Origin: Eubacteriales bacterium
GTDB lineage: Bacteria > Bacillota_A > Clostridia > Christensenellales > Aristaeellaceae
Length of the DNA stretch: 11,028 bases
Reading direction: 5' to 3'
Assembly (NCBI GenBank): GCA_029974855.1
Contig: JARKQO010000205.1
Location: 1-11,028, forward strand
Part shown: in pieces, positions 1 through 7,651 of the stretch
How positions within the stretch are numbered: the stretch's first letter is position 1
Layout of the letters: each line of letters starts with the position of its first letter
Notes under the pieces: generated by a model
The model's input: the letters and a program-made list of their open reading frames with translations, nothing else
The model's database searches: none
Told to the model about the DNA's origin: nothing
Made by a program: the position numbers and the translations under genes

Positions 1-60
1 CAATAAAAGTTGATTTTTGAGCAGTTTTGGCATATAATATCATTACTGGGAGGTGTCGCC

Positions 61-1254
61 ATGATTGAACGCATAGAATACCTTGATAAGCTGCTTCAAT
101 TCAAAGATAAGCAAGTGATCAAGGTTATCATAGGGATTCGCCGTTGCGGAAAATCAACGCTTCTCCAAATGTTCCGGGAGCGTTTGATTCGTGATGGAGT
201 CAAAGAAGAGCAGACGCTTTCCATCAATTTTGAAGACATGGACTTTGCCCACTTGACGCAAGCCAAGGCTCTGCATGATTACATTACGGCGCGGCTGGTT
301 CCCGGCCAAAAGAACTACATCTTTTTGGATGAGATTCAAAACGTTCACGATTTCCCTAAAGTGGTGGATAGCTTGTTTATCCGTCCCAATGTGGATGTCT
401 ATGTGACGGGTTCCAACGCCCACATGCTTTCCAGCGAAATTACAACGCTGTTATCTGGCCGCTATATCGAAATAGCCATGCTGCCGCTGTCTTTGAAGGA
501 GTATACACAGTTCTTGGGAGATACAACGGACCTTGGCCGGAAGTATTCAAACTATTTGCGGTATAGCTCCTTCCCATTCGCTGTACAGCTTGGAAATGAT
601 GCGGATATGGTGCGCGATTATTTGGGGGGCATCTATAATACGGTTGTGCTAAAGGATGTTGTTACGCGCAAAAAGATTGCGGATACGATGATTTTGGAAA
701 GCCTCATTCGTTTTATGGCTGATAATATCGGCAACCTCTTCTCCACGAAGAAGATTTCCGATACCATGACCTCTGACGGACGCAAAATTTCCACACATAC
801 CGTAGAATCCTACATTTCAGCGTTGATTGACAGCTTCATCTTCTATCGCGCCAAAAGATATGATATCAAAGGCAAGCAACTCCTGAAAACCAATGACAAA
901 TACTATCTCTGTGATATGGGCTTGCGGTACTATCTGTTAGGCAGCAGGAACGCGGATGTAGGCCGCATGCTTGAAAACGTGGTCTATTTAGAGCTAATCC
1001 GTAGAGGGTATGATGTGCATGTTGGAAAGTTTGGCGAAACAGAGGTTGATTTTGTTGCCATGAAGCAAGGTCAGATTGAATACTATCAGGTTGCCGCTAC
1101 CGTACGGACAAAAGAAACGCTGGAACGTGAAGTGCGTTCCCTGGATTCCATTGCCGATCACTACCCCAAATATCTGCTTACTTTGGATGATGACCCCCCG
1201 GCAGACCACAATGGGATAAGGCAGCTCAATGCTTTGGATTTCCTGATGTCATAA
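61..1254 (+). CDS. AAA ATPase with DUF4143 C-terminal domain
   Basis: A 397-residue ATP-binding protein of the AAA_14/DUF4143 type. The P-loop is G25-IRRC-GKST33, the Walker B strand ends in D90-E91 (YIFLDEIQ), and a sensor-like TGSN lies at 116-119. The C-terminal part has E328-V-D330-F and, about a dozen residues on, Y-Y-Q343-V. This is the arrangement usual in DUF4143, which resembles a degenerate PD-(D/E)XK nuclease fold; the usual lysine is Q here. The ATG at 61 is chosen because GGGAGGTG (48-55) lies five bases upstream; an in-frame TTG at 10 would add 17 residues without a comparable site. The family is widespread in bacteria and archaea and its cellular role is not settled, so no pathway is assigned. 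The gene is visibly richer in A and T than the genes that follow, which suggests separate acquisition. It stands alone, with no partner in the same operon. Confidence 0.9.
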   Translation: MIERIEYLDKLLQFKDKQVIKVIIGIRRCGKSTLLQMFRERLIRDGVKEEQTLSINFEDMDFAHLTQAKALHDYITARLVPGQKNYIFLDEIQNVHDFPKVVDSLFIRPNVDVYVTGSNAHMLSSEITTLLSGRYIEIAMLPLSLKEYTQFLGDTTDLGRKYSNYLRYSSFPFAVQLGNDADMVRDYLGGIYNTVVLKDVVTRKKIADTMILESLIRFMADNIGNLFSTKKISDTMTSDGRKISTHTVESYISALIDSFIFYRAKRYDIKGKQLLKTNDKYYLCDMGLRYYLLGSRNADVGRMLENVVYLELIRRGYDVHVGKFGETEVDFVAMKQGQIEYYQVAATVRTKETLEREVRSLDSIADHYPKYLLTLDDDPPADHNGIRQLNALDFLMS

Positions 1255-1359
1255 ACCTCAAAAACATTTCAGAGCTATCAGGGCATTTTGAACAAGCATC
1301 TGCCTGGAATCCCGCTGGCGGCCAGGGTAAAATATTTGCAAAGAAAACCCAAGAAACAG

Positions 1360-1388
1360 TTGACATTGAGGCGGGTCTATCGTATAAT
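1360..1388 (+). promoter_or_regulatory. Consensus sigma-A promoter of the tRNA pair
   Basis: A -35 box TTGACA (1360-1365) and a -10 box TATAAT (1383-1388), both perfect matches, are separated by exactly 17 bases. Transcription should begin near 1395, leaving a leader of about 20 bases before the first tRNA. The strength fits stable RNA expression. The rest of the gap after the ATPase gene (1255-1359) holds no gene and no convincing terminator. Confidence 0.9.
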
Positions 1389-1414
1389 GGCAAAGTCGCT
1401 TAAGGCGGCCATGG

Positions 1415-1491
<77 letters not shown>

Positions 1492-1499
1492 TTTTTTTT

Positions 1500-1576
1500 G
1501 GCGGCGTAGCTCAGCTGGCTAGAGCATTCGGTTCATACCCGGAGTGTCGTTGGTTCAAATCCGACCGCCGCTACCA
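1500..1576 (+). tRNA. Elongator tRNA-Met (CAT)
   Basis: A second 77-base cloverleaf with encoded CCA (1574-1576). The acceptor stem is GGCGGCG with CGCCGCT (a G-U pair at 1-72), and the anticodon CAT is at 1534-1536 in a TTCATAC loop. It lacks the 1-72 mismatch and the GGG/CCC anticodon stem of the initiator. The TTCATAC loop and GGCGG acceptor resemble Gram-positive elongator tRNA-Met rather than lysidine-modified tRNA-Ile2, whose loop is normally CTCATAA. It is separated from the initiator gene by eight T residues only and probably shares its transcript. Confidence 0.92.
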
Positions 1577-1580
1577 TAAG

Positions 1581-1607
1581 AATCCGTCTTGTGAGGACGG
1601 ATTTTTT
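1581..1607 (+). terminator. Intrinsic terminator of the tRNA operon
   Basis: AATCCGTC (1581-1588) pairs perfectly with GACGGATT (1596-1603) across a seven-base loop, and a run of six T residues (1602-1607) follows. It lies five bases after the CCA end of the second tRNA, so it closes the tRNA transcript before pgi. Confidence 0.9.
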
Positions 1608-1617
1608 CCTTTATACC
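1589..1617 (+). promoter_or_regulatory. Possible pgi promoter (weak)
   Basis: TTGTGA (1589-1594) and TATACC (1612-1617) are 17 bases apart; each matches four of six consensus positions. The -35 box would sit in the loop of the tRNA terminator. This is the only promoter-like pair found between the terminator and pgi. The alternative is read-through from the tRNA promoter. Confidence 0.3.
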
Positions 1618-1652
1618 CGGAAAACCCGGAAACGGAAGGAGGAAGGCCCGTG

Positions 1653-2906
1653 ATGGAGCTGACCTATCTGGACCCCAGCCGCGTTGTGCCCCAGGAGGAA
1701 TGGGAGGCGGCGGTGCGGCGGCACGGGGGCCTCGCGGGGCTGCTGGCCCGGGGGGAGGACCGCTTTGGGGACAGCCTGGGCTGGCTGGACCCGGAGGAAT
1801 GGGCCGGGGAGGAGACCCTGGCGGAGATGGAGGCCGCCGCCAAGGAGATTCGGCAACAGGCCCAGGTATTGGTGCTGATCGGCGTGGGAGGCTCCAACAA
1901 CGGGGCCCGGGCCGTGGTATCCGCCTTGGGGCGGCCGGAGGGGACCCAGCTGGTGTATATGGGGAACACCTTGTCCCCCCAGGCGCTGGAGAGGGCCCTG
2001 GCCAGCCTGGAGGGGAAGTCCGTCTGGGTGAACTGCGTTGCCAAGAACTTTGAAACTTTGGAGCCCGGGGCCTCCTTTAGGGTAATGCGGAACTGGATGC
2101 GGGAAAAGTACGGGGAAGGCTGCCACAGCCGCATCGCCGTCACCGGCACCCTGGGAAGCCCGCTGCACGCTTTGAGCCGGGAGCATGGCTGGCGGTTCTT
2201 CCCCTTTCCCCCCAACATCGGCGGGCGGTTCAGCGGGCTGAGCCCGGTAGGGCTGCTGCCCATGGCGGCGGCGGGGGTGGACATCCGGGCTTTGGCGGAG
2301 GGGGCCAAGGCCATGCGCCGGGGGTTGCTGGCCGCGTCCCCCCGGGAGAACCTGGCTTTGCGCTACGCCTGTTTGCGGAACCTGCTGCACCAAAAGGGCT
2401 ACGCTTTGGAGATGCTGGCGGCCTTCGAGCCCAGGCTTGCCGGGTTCTTCAAGTGGTGGATTCAGCTTTTCGCGGAAAGCGAGGGCAAGGACGGCAAGGG
2501 GCTTTTCCCGGTCTGCGCCGATTATTCCGAGGATTTGCACTCCATGGGCCAGTATGTGCAAGAGGGCCGGTCCATTCTGTTTGAGACCTTTTTGAGCGTG
2601 AAGGAGAAGGACGGGGACCTGGCCCCCGAGGCCGACGGGGTCCGGGACGGGTTTGGGTATTTGGACGGCCAGGATTTTGACGGCCTTAACCGGGCCGCCT
2701 TCCGGGCCACCCAAAGGGCCCACAGCCAGAAGCTGCCCTGCCTGACCTTGGAGCTGGACCGGCTGGACGAATGGCACATGGGGGCGCTGCTGTATTTCTT
2801 TTTCTGCGCGTGCTATCTGTCCGGCACGATGCTGGGGGTGAACCCCTTTGACCAGCCCGGGGTGGAGGCGTACAAGCGGTGGATGTTTGAGGCGCTGGGG
2901 AAGTAG
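1653..2906 (+). CDS. pgi: Glucose-6-phosphate isomerase
   Basis: A 417-residue cytoplasmic isomerase interconverting glucose 6-phosphate and fructose 6-phosphate in glycolysis and gluconeogenesis. The sugar-phosphate loop is G77-VGGSNNGA85, PGI signature 1 is N188-IGGRFSGLSPVGL, and signature 2 is the C-terminal segment from G391 to K408 containing F399-D-Q-P-G. By family alignment, likely catalytic residues are E304 in MGQYVQEGR, H357 in QRAHSQK and K408 in GVEAYK. It belongs to the short Bacillus-like PGI group (about 450 residues) and is slightly shorter than usual. AAGGAGG (1636-1642) precedes both the ATG at 1653 (10 bases) and a GTG at 1650 (7 bases); the two choices differ by one residue. 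The open frame extends upstream through both tRNAs, but that part is not coding. The gene ends 12 bases before the next one, suggesting co-transcription. Confidence 0.96.
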   Translation: MELTYLDPSRVVPQEEWEAAVRRHGGLAGLLARGEDRFGDSLGWLDPEEWAGEETLAEMEAAAKEIRQQAQVLVLIGVGGSNNGARAVVSALGRPEGTQLVYMGNTLSPQALERALASLEGKSVWVNCVAKNFETLEPGASFRVMRNWMREKYGEGCHSRIAVTGTLGSPLHALSREHGWRFFPFPPNIGGRFSGLSPVGLLPMAAAGVDIRALAEGAKAMRRGLLAASPRENLALRYACLRNLLHQKGYALEMLAAFEPRLAGFFKWWIQLFAESEGKDGKGLFPVCADYSEDLHSMGQYVQEGRSILFETFLSVKEKDGDLAPEADGVRDGFGYLDGQDFDGLNRAAFRATQRAHSQKLPCLTLELDRLDEWHMGALLYFFFCACYLSGTMLGVNPFDQPGVEAYKRWMFEALGK

Positions 2907-2918
2907 GGGGTGGGTTGG

Positions 2919-5246
2919 ATGAAAAAGCTGATTCTCGTGATGCTGGCGGTGTTTTTGGGGTGCGGGTGCATGCCTGGCGCGGCCTTGGGGGCGGAGGATT
3001 TCACGATTCCAAAGATTCAGGACGCCCAGGGCTATCCTGAAACCTTTCGCTCTATGGCAATCAGCGACGCCGTATATCTGCTTTCCATCGAGGGGGACCT
3101 GTACGCCCTGGATCCCCAAACACAGCAAGCCACCCTTGTGCCCATGCGTAACGCCAACCCGGAATACGAGCAGATCCCGGAGACTGCCTTGGCGTTCCAC
3201 GAAATCGCCAAAGACGAAGCCGTCCCGGATTGGCTGAAGAGGAAAGCAACCCTGATTGATATGCTTTTCCGGGACGGAGAGGCCCTGTACGGCGTGAACG
3301 AATTGAACGGCGCGCTGTACCGGGTGGAGATCGCGGAGGGTGAGGCAACGCTTCACGCCATAGCCAGGCTGGACTTCTTTTCCGGAATCGAAAAGGAAAT
3401 CATGCCCAGCCTTGATTCCGGCGTGGCTTGCAATGGTTCTCTTTATCTGAGGATGTGTTTGGCGGCGGATGAGGAGCGGCCCTCCGCCTACCGTTTTGAC
3501 ATGGCCACCGGGGCCCGGGAGCCGCTGAAAGGGCAGGGAACAATCGTTGAAATCGCCCGGTATCAGGAGAACCATTTGCTATTGCTGGAGGAAACCTCCG
3601 ATTCACAATCTCATTCCCAATGGCAGATTACGGACCTGGATCCCGTGACAGGAGCCCGCAGCCCGCTTTATGAGAGCGGCAGGCTGAAGATCGACAGTGA
3701 GAGCGTATTGGGACTGTTGTATGATCCTTGGCGAAACCGGGTATTGATGCAGGCGGATCAAGAGCTTCTGACCTTTGTCAGTGAAGCAGCCTACGAGGTT
3801 GTGGCTTATCTGCCGCCTATCTGGTCCTATTGCCGGGATATCGCGGAGGATGGCCGGTTGTTGCTGGTAATGGATGAATCCATCTACGCCCGGTCTACAC
3901 TGCAAGAAAGGCAGATGCCCAAACCCCTCCAGGTGGCCTATGACCCATATTTGGACAATTTTATGGAGGAAGGCTTCGGGGCGGCTTATCCGGATATCCC
4001 GGTGAAACCCATGCAAGTATACGCCTATGAGGCGGTAGCTTTGTTCGCGGAACAAATCACCCTCCGGTCAGGCGAGATTGATATCTTCGAGGTTCCGGTA
4101 GGCAGCGCCACCGGGAAGGCCATCGAAAAAGGCTATTACGTTCCCCTGAACCAGTCGGAAACCATCCGTGAAAAAATGACCGCCTACCGGCCTTTTTTTC
4201 AGCAGGTTGCCATGAAGGGCGGCGAGATTGCCGCCGTTCCCAGGATGGCGGAACAGTATACCCTGGCTTACAGCCGATACGCCCTGGCCCAGCTAGGGCT
4301 TACGGCGGCGGACATGCCTTCCAGCTTTATGGAGCTGATGGATTTTTTGCTGGCATGGGACGAGAGGGTGGGGGACGTGGCCCGGGAAGCGGAGATCACC
4401 CCCTTCGGGACTTCCAATGAACAAATCAAAGCCGAATTATTTCCTATGCTTCTGAATCAATATTATGCGCTGATGGAGAAGGATGCCTCCGCCATTCCCC
4501 TTTACGAAGCGGATCTGGCGGATTTGCTGGACAAGCTCACTCTTGTTTGCGCCACAATCCCCCAGGCCCCCGAGAAGGAACCCTATGTGGCTACAGATCA
4601 GCCGTTTCAACATATTCAGCTGAACGACCAGCCCTCTTATCTCTTCAGCGTCTATGGTTCCTTTCATCCCGGGCGGCGCAGCTTCTCAAACGCTGAATCC
4701 GTTTCCGATTTTGTCCCCATGGCCCTCACCTTGCCTTCCCAGGATACCCCGCTTGTGCTGTTTGAGGGAACCCTGTTCATCGTCAACCCCTATTCATCCC
4801 AAAAGGAACAAGCCATCCGGTGGCTCGCGTATTACATGAATCACTTGCCCCCCAAGGACGGCGCGGTATTTGACCGGGGCGCGGTACCCGTGGAATCCGA
4901 ACTGTACCAAAAGATGAAGCAATACTATACCGGCGAAATCGAAAGGCTGGGGCCCCGCATCGAGGCGGCGGAAGGCGCGGCAAAAAGCGATTTGGAAGCG
5001 CGGCTCCAAACAAGGCAAGATCAGCTCGGGGCGATAGAGCAAATCAAGTGGGACGTCAGCGCCCAGGCTCTTGAGGACTATGAGAAAATTTTCGGCCAAT
5101 GCACCGTTTTATGGCGTGATCCCGACGTATATGCCGAATCCTTCAGCCCAACATCGATTCAATATGCAGCCGGAGATATACCGGGAAAAGAGGTTGCCCA
5201 TGAATTCTTTGCCACCTACGGGATGATTTTGAAGGAATCCCGGTGA
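2919..5246 (+). CDS. Secreted propeller-like / family 1 solute-binding fusion protein
   Basis: A 775-residue exported protein. The ATG at 2919 gives a signal peptide: MKK, a hydrophobic core to about residue 14, then CGC and ALGA25 before acidic E-D, fitting signal peptidase I cleavage after A25. C15 follows F-L-G, which is only a poor lipobox. A GTG at 2910 would add three residues. Residues about 40-330 carry repeated strands of the type 'sLYaLDp.tg.a..l' (YALDPQTQ, LYRVEIAEG, YRFDMATG, ITDLDPVTG), like a beta-propeller. From about 337 the sequence resembles an extracellular family 1 solute-binding protein (DPYLDNFMEEGFGAAYPDI, SGEIDIFEV, GYYVPLNQ, GGEIAAVPR). Residues about 655-720 are charged and helical. 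Known partners would be ABC permeases, but none is present; pgi lies 12 bases upstream. The substrate is unknown. Base composition is less GC-rich than its neighbours. The 18 bases to the convergent next gene hold no clear terminator. Confidence 0.75.
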   Translation: MKKLILVMLAVFLGCGCMPGAALGAEDFTIPKIQDAQGYPETFRSMAISDAVYLLSIEGDLYALDPQTQQATLVPMRNANPEYEQIPETALAFHEIAKDEAVPDWLKRKATLIDMLFRDGEALYGVNELNGALYRVEIAEGEATLHAIARLDFFSGIEKEIMPSLDSGVACNGSLYLRMCLAADEERPSAYRFDMATGAREPLKGQGTIVEIARYQENHLLLLEETSDSQSHSQWQITDLDPVTGARSPLYESGRLKIDSESVLGLLYDPWRNRVLMQADQELLTFVSEAAYEVVAYLPPIWSYCRDIAEDGRLLLVMDESIYARSTLQERQMPKPLQVAYDPYLDNFMEEGFGAAYPDIPVKPMQVYAYEAVALFAEQITLRSGEIDIFEVPVGSATGKAIEKGYYVPLNQSETIREKMTAYRPFFQQVAMKGGEIAAVPRMAEQYTLAYSRYALAQLGLTAADMPSSFMELMDFLLAWDERVGDVAREAEITPFGTSNEQIKAELFPMLLNQYYALMEKDASAIPLYEADLADLLDKLTLVCATIPQAPEKEPYVATDQPFQHIQLNDQPSYLFSVYGSFHPGRRSFSNAESVSDFVPMALTLPSQDTPLVLFEGTLFIVNPYSSQKEQAIRWLAYYMNHLPPKDGAVFDRGAVPVESELYQKMKQYYTGEIERLGPRIEAAEGAAKSDLEARLQTRQDQLGAIEQIKWDVSAQALEDYEKIFGQCTVLWRDPDVYAESFSPTSIQYAAGDIPGKEVAHEFFATYGMILKESR

Positions 5247-5264
5247 GGGCTTGGATCAATCCCC

Positions 5265-6395
5265 TTAGGGCTCCTTGCGCCACACCATCCGGTTGACCAC
5301 CTTCACGTAGCTTTGGATCAGCTTGATGACCTTGGCGGACACGTTGGTATCCCCGTAGTCCGGCACAGCCGCGCCCCGCTCGCCGTTGTCCCACATGGCC
5401 CGGGTCAGCTCCACGGCCTGGAGCACCTCCGGCCCGGTGACGCCCCCCAGCACGAAGCCGCCCTTGTCCAGGGCTTCGGGGCGCTCGGTGGAGGTGCGCA
5501 GGGAAATGGCCGGAAAGCCCAGCACCGTGGACTCCTCCGGCACCGTGCCGCTGTCGGACAGCACGCAGTAGGCGTTCTGCTGCAAATGGTTGTAATCGAA
5601 AAAGCCAAAGGGCTTCAGGCTCCGGACCAAGGGGTGGAAGGTGAAGCCGTGCCGCTGGATCCGGTCCCGGCTCCGGGGATGGGTGGAGTAGATCACCGGC
5701 ATGCCATAGGTTTCGGCGATGGTGTTCAGGGCGTTCATCAGGGAGAAAAAGTTTTTCTCGTCGTCCAGGTTTTCCTCCCGGTGGGCGGACACCAAAAAGT
5801 ATTGGCCCTTGGCAAGGCCCAGGTCCTCCAAAGCGCGGCTGTTGTCAATGGCCTCCCGGTGGGCCGCCAGCACCTCGGTCATGGGGGAGCCGGTGACGTA
5901 GATGTGCTCCTTGCGAAGGCCCTCCGCCAGCAGGTAGCGGCGGGCGTGCTCGGTGTAGGGCAGGTGGATGTCGCTGATGTGGTCCACGATGCGGCGGTTG
6001 ATCTCCTCGGGGAGGTTTTCGTCAAAGCAGCGGTTCCCGGCCTCCATGTGGAAAATGGGGATTTTCAGCCGCTTGGCGGAGATGGCGGCCAAAGCGGAGT
6101 TGGTGTCCCCCAGAATCAGCAGCGCGTCGGGCCGCTCCTTTTCCAAAAGGGCATAGGACCGGGCGATGATGTTGCCGATGGTTTCCCCCAGGTTTTGGCC
6201 CACGCTGTCCAGGTAGTGGTCCGGGGCCCGGAGGCCCAGCTCCTGAAAGAACACCTCGTTTAAGGTATAGTCCCAGTTCTGGCCCGTGTGGACCAGAATG
6301 TGGTCAAAATACAAATCGCTTTTCTTGATGACCTCCGACAGGCGGATGATCTCGGGCCGGGTTCCCACGATGGTCATGAGCTTTAGCTTGTTCAT
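5265..6395 (-). CDS. capG: UDP-N-acetylglucosamine 2-epimerase, CapG/WecB family
   Basis: A 376-residue cytoplasmic enzyme of the non-hydrolysing UDP-GlcNAc 2-epimerase family. The family start G11-TRPE15 is present, with H36-TGQ, G96-D97, H116-MEAGNRC, E130/E131 in LPEEINRR, H204 in SAHREEN, and the nucleotide-binding SDSGTVPEES followed by TSTERPEA. These include equivalents of the E. coli WecB catalytic Asp, Glu and His residues. SDSGTVPEE differs from the WecB form (SGGIQEE) and resembles the CapG/WbjD branch, which acts last in UDP-L-FucNAc synthesis for capsules and O antigens. CAAGGAG ends five bases before the ATG. It follows the capE-like gene by 44 bases on the same strand, so the two form an operon. 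WecB-type production of UDP-ManNAc is the main alternative function. Confidence 0.9.
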   Translation of the reverse strand: MNKLKLMTIVGTRPEIIRLSEVIKKSDLYFDHILVHTGQNWDYTLNEVFFQELGLRAPDHYLDSVGQNLGETIGNIIARSYALLEKERPDALLILGDTNSALAAISAKRLKIPIFHMEAGNRCFDENLPEEINRRIVDHISDIHLPYTEHARRYLLAEGLRKEHIYVTGSPMTEVLAAHREAIDNSRALEDLGLAKGQYFLVSAHREENLDDEKNFFSLMNALNTIAETYGMPVIYSTHPRSRDRIQRHGFTFHPLVRSLKPFGFFDYNHLQQNAYCVLSDSGTVPEESTVLGFPAISLRTSTERPEALDKGGFVLGGVTGPEVLQAVELTRAMWDNGERGAAVPDYGDTNVSAKVIKLIQSYVKVVNRMVWRKEP

Positions 6396-6439
6396 GGCGG
6401 CTCCTTGCTGTGGCGTATGGGATTCAAGAGGATGGGGGC

Positions 6440-7453
6440 TTACAGCGCCAACTGCTCCCGGATATAGGACAGGGCCAGCAGCTTGTCCTTCACCTCTTGG
6501 ATATCCAAACGCCGGGTATTGTCGGAGGTGTAGGCCTGGGCGTTGTGCAGCTCCAGATCGCCCTTGCTGAAGTACTTCTCGTAGTTGAGGGTGCGGCTGT
6601 CGCAGGGCACCCGGTAGAAGCCGCCCAAATCCACAGCGCGCACCATTTCCTCGGTGGTGAGCAGCGTTTCAAACATCTTTTCCCCGTGGCGCATGCCGAT
6701 GACCTGGACCGGCGCGTCCTGGAAGCCGAAAAGCTCCTTCACCGCCTGGGCCAGCACCCCGATGGTGCAGGCCGGGGCCTTCTGCACCATGATGTCCCCG
6801 GCCCGGGCGTGCTGGAAGGCGTAGAGCACCAAGTCCACCGCTTCTTCCAGGCTCATGATGTAGCGGGTCATGTTGGGGTCCGTAAGGGTCAGGGGCTTGC
6901 CCTGGCGAAGCTGGTCGATGAACAGGGGGATGACGCTGCCCCGGGAGCACATGACGTTGCCGTAGCGGGTGCCGCAGATGAGGGTTTTGGCCGGGTCCAC
7001 GGCCTGGGCCTTGGCCACGAACACCTTCTCCATCATGGCCTTGGAGATGCCCATGGCGTTGACCGGGTAGGCGGCCTTGTCCGTGGACAGGCACACGATC
7101 TTTTGCACCCCGGCCCTGACGGCGCTGGAAAGCACGTTGTCCGTGCCCAAAACGTTGGTTTTCACCGCCTCCAGGGGGAAGAACTCGCAGGAGGGCACCT
7201 GCTTTAAGGCGGCGGCGTGGAAGATGTAATCCACCCGGTGCATCACATGGTCCAAGGCGGAGGGGTCCCGCACGTCCCCCAGGTAGAACCTGATCCGCTC
7301 GTCCGGGTAGCGCTTGCGCATGTCGTCCTGCTTTTTTTCGTCCCGGCTGAAGATGCGGATCTCCCCGATGTCCTCTTGCAGAAAGCGCCGCAGCACCGCG
7401 TTGCCGAAGGAGCCCGTGCCGCCGGTGATGAGCAACGTTTTGTTTTGAAACAT
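6440..7453 (-). CDS. capE: CapE-like UDP-GlcNAc 4,6-dehydratase/5-epimerase
   Basis: A 337-residue extended short-chain dehydrogenase/reductase. The NAD(P) motif is T10-GGTGSFG17, followed by FSRDEKKQDDMRKRY, the conserved HAAALKQVPSCE at 79-90, and LSTDKAAYPVNAMGISK. The usual Tyr of the YxxxK pair is replaced by M134 with K138, and S123 lies upstream; this substitution is typical of CapE-type inverting dehydratases and separates it from FlaA1/PseB types. The known reaction turns UDP-GlcNAc into a UDP-2-acetamido-2,6-dideoxy-4-hexulose, the first step towards UDP-L-FucNAc. The ATG at 7453 is preferred because AAAGGGG lies eight bases upstream; an ATG at 7474 would add seven residues and overlap that site. 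capG follows. No CapF-like reductase lies between or beside them, so a complete pathway would need one encoded elsewhere. Confidence 0.92.
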   Translation of the reverse strand: MFQNKTLLITGGTGSFGNAVLRRFLQEDIGEIRIFSRDEKKQDDMRKRYPDERIRFYLGDVRDPSALDHVMHRVDYIFHAAALKQVPSCEFFPLEAVKTNVLGTDNVLSSAVRAGVQKIVCLSTDKAAYPVNAMGISKAMMEKVFVAKAQAVDPAKTLICGTRYGNVMCSRGSVIPLFIDQLRQGKPLTLTDPNMTRYIMSLEEAVDLVLYAFQHARAGDIMVQKAPACTIGVLAQAVKELFGFQDAPVQVIGMRHGEKMFETLLTTEEMVRAVDLGGFYRVPCDSRTLNYEKYFSKGDLELHNAQAYTSDNTRRLDIQEVKDKLLALSYIREQLAL

Positions 7454-7549
7454 CCCTTTGTCCCCTTTATGCATAATGGGCAGGTTTTGGGATCACAGGG
7501 CCCGGGCGGCGCGGCCAGGGGCCGGGCCGGTGGAAGGGTCCCTTTTGGC

Positions 7550-7578
7550 ATTTTACGTCGGATGGGGGGAAAATGCAA
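7550..7578 (-). promoter_or_regulatory. Candidate promoter of capE-capG
   Basis: On the minus strand TTGCAT (7578-7573) and TAAAAT (7555-7550) are 17 bases apart. The -10 box matches five of six positions but the -35 box only three. Transcription would start near 7543, giving a leader of about 90 bases that contains a 7-bp GC hairpin (GGCCCGG 7499-7505 with CCGGGCC 7522-7528). The large palindrome at 7594-7628 lies just upstream. Confidence 0.4.
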
Positions 7579-7597
7579 GGGGGGAGGCCCCCTTTGC
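7575..7597 (-). terminator. Terminator-like hairpin after the repressor gene
   Basis: GCAAGGGGG (7575-7583) pairs with CCCCCTTTGC (7588-7597), with one bulged T and a four-base loop. In the leftward direction it is followed by A and only four T residues, so termination is plausible but not strong. It lies 54 bases downstream of the repressor stop codon. Confidence 0.4.
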
Positions 7598-7628
7598 CAA
7601 CTGCTCGAATTCTTCGAGGGGTTGGCAA
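7594..7628. repeat. 35-base interrupted palindrome
   Basis: TTGCCAAC (7594-7601) mirrors GTTGGCAA (7621-7628), and inside it CTCGAA (7604-7609) mirrors TTCGAG (7613-7618) around TTC. Only two positions on each side are unpaired. It lies between the repressor stop and the candidate capE promoter and shares four bases with the adjacent hairpin. It could be a protein-binding dyad or part of the repressor transcript's 3' end. It has no T-run on either side of its own. Confidence 0.7.
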
Positions 7629-7651
7629 TGCTTTCAGGCCCGCGCCCCCCC

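Noticed and set aside
1303..1326. CCTGG...CCAGG as a terminator for the ATPase gene
   Set aside because: The stem is five pairs with a long loop and no T-run follows.
1534..1536. Second CAT tRNA as lysidine-type tRNA-Ile2
   Set aside because: Its TTCATAC loop and GGCGGCG acceptor fit elongator tRNA-Met; tRNA-Ile2 normally has a CTCATAA loop. A tRNA covariance search would settle it.
1611..3575. Very long open frame on the minus strand opposite pgi and the secreted protein
   Set aside because: It is low-complexity Pro/Gly/His/Gln-rich translation, as expected opposite GC-rich coding DNA, with no domain or ribosome site.
5247..5264. Shared bidirectional terminator between the convergent secreted-protein and capG genes
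   Set aside because: Only 18 bases are available and no stable stem or T-run can be read.
7467..7476. TTATGCATAA palindrome near the capE start as an operator
   Set aside because: A single 10-base AT-rich palindrome with no second copy in the window is too little evidence.
7604..7618. CTCGAATTCTTCGAG as a Gram-positive LexA (SOS) box
   Set aside because: It lacks the CGAAC-N4-GTTCG form; the symmetry is better explained as the inner part of the larger palindrome.
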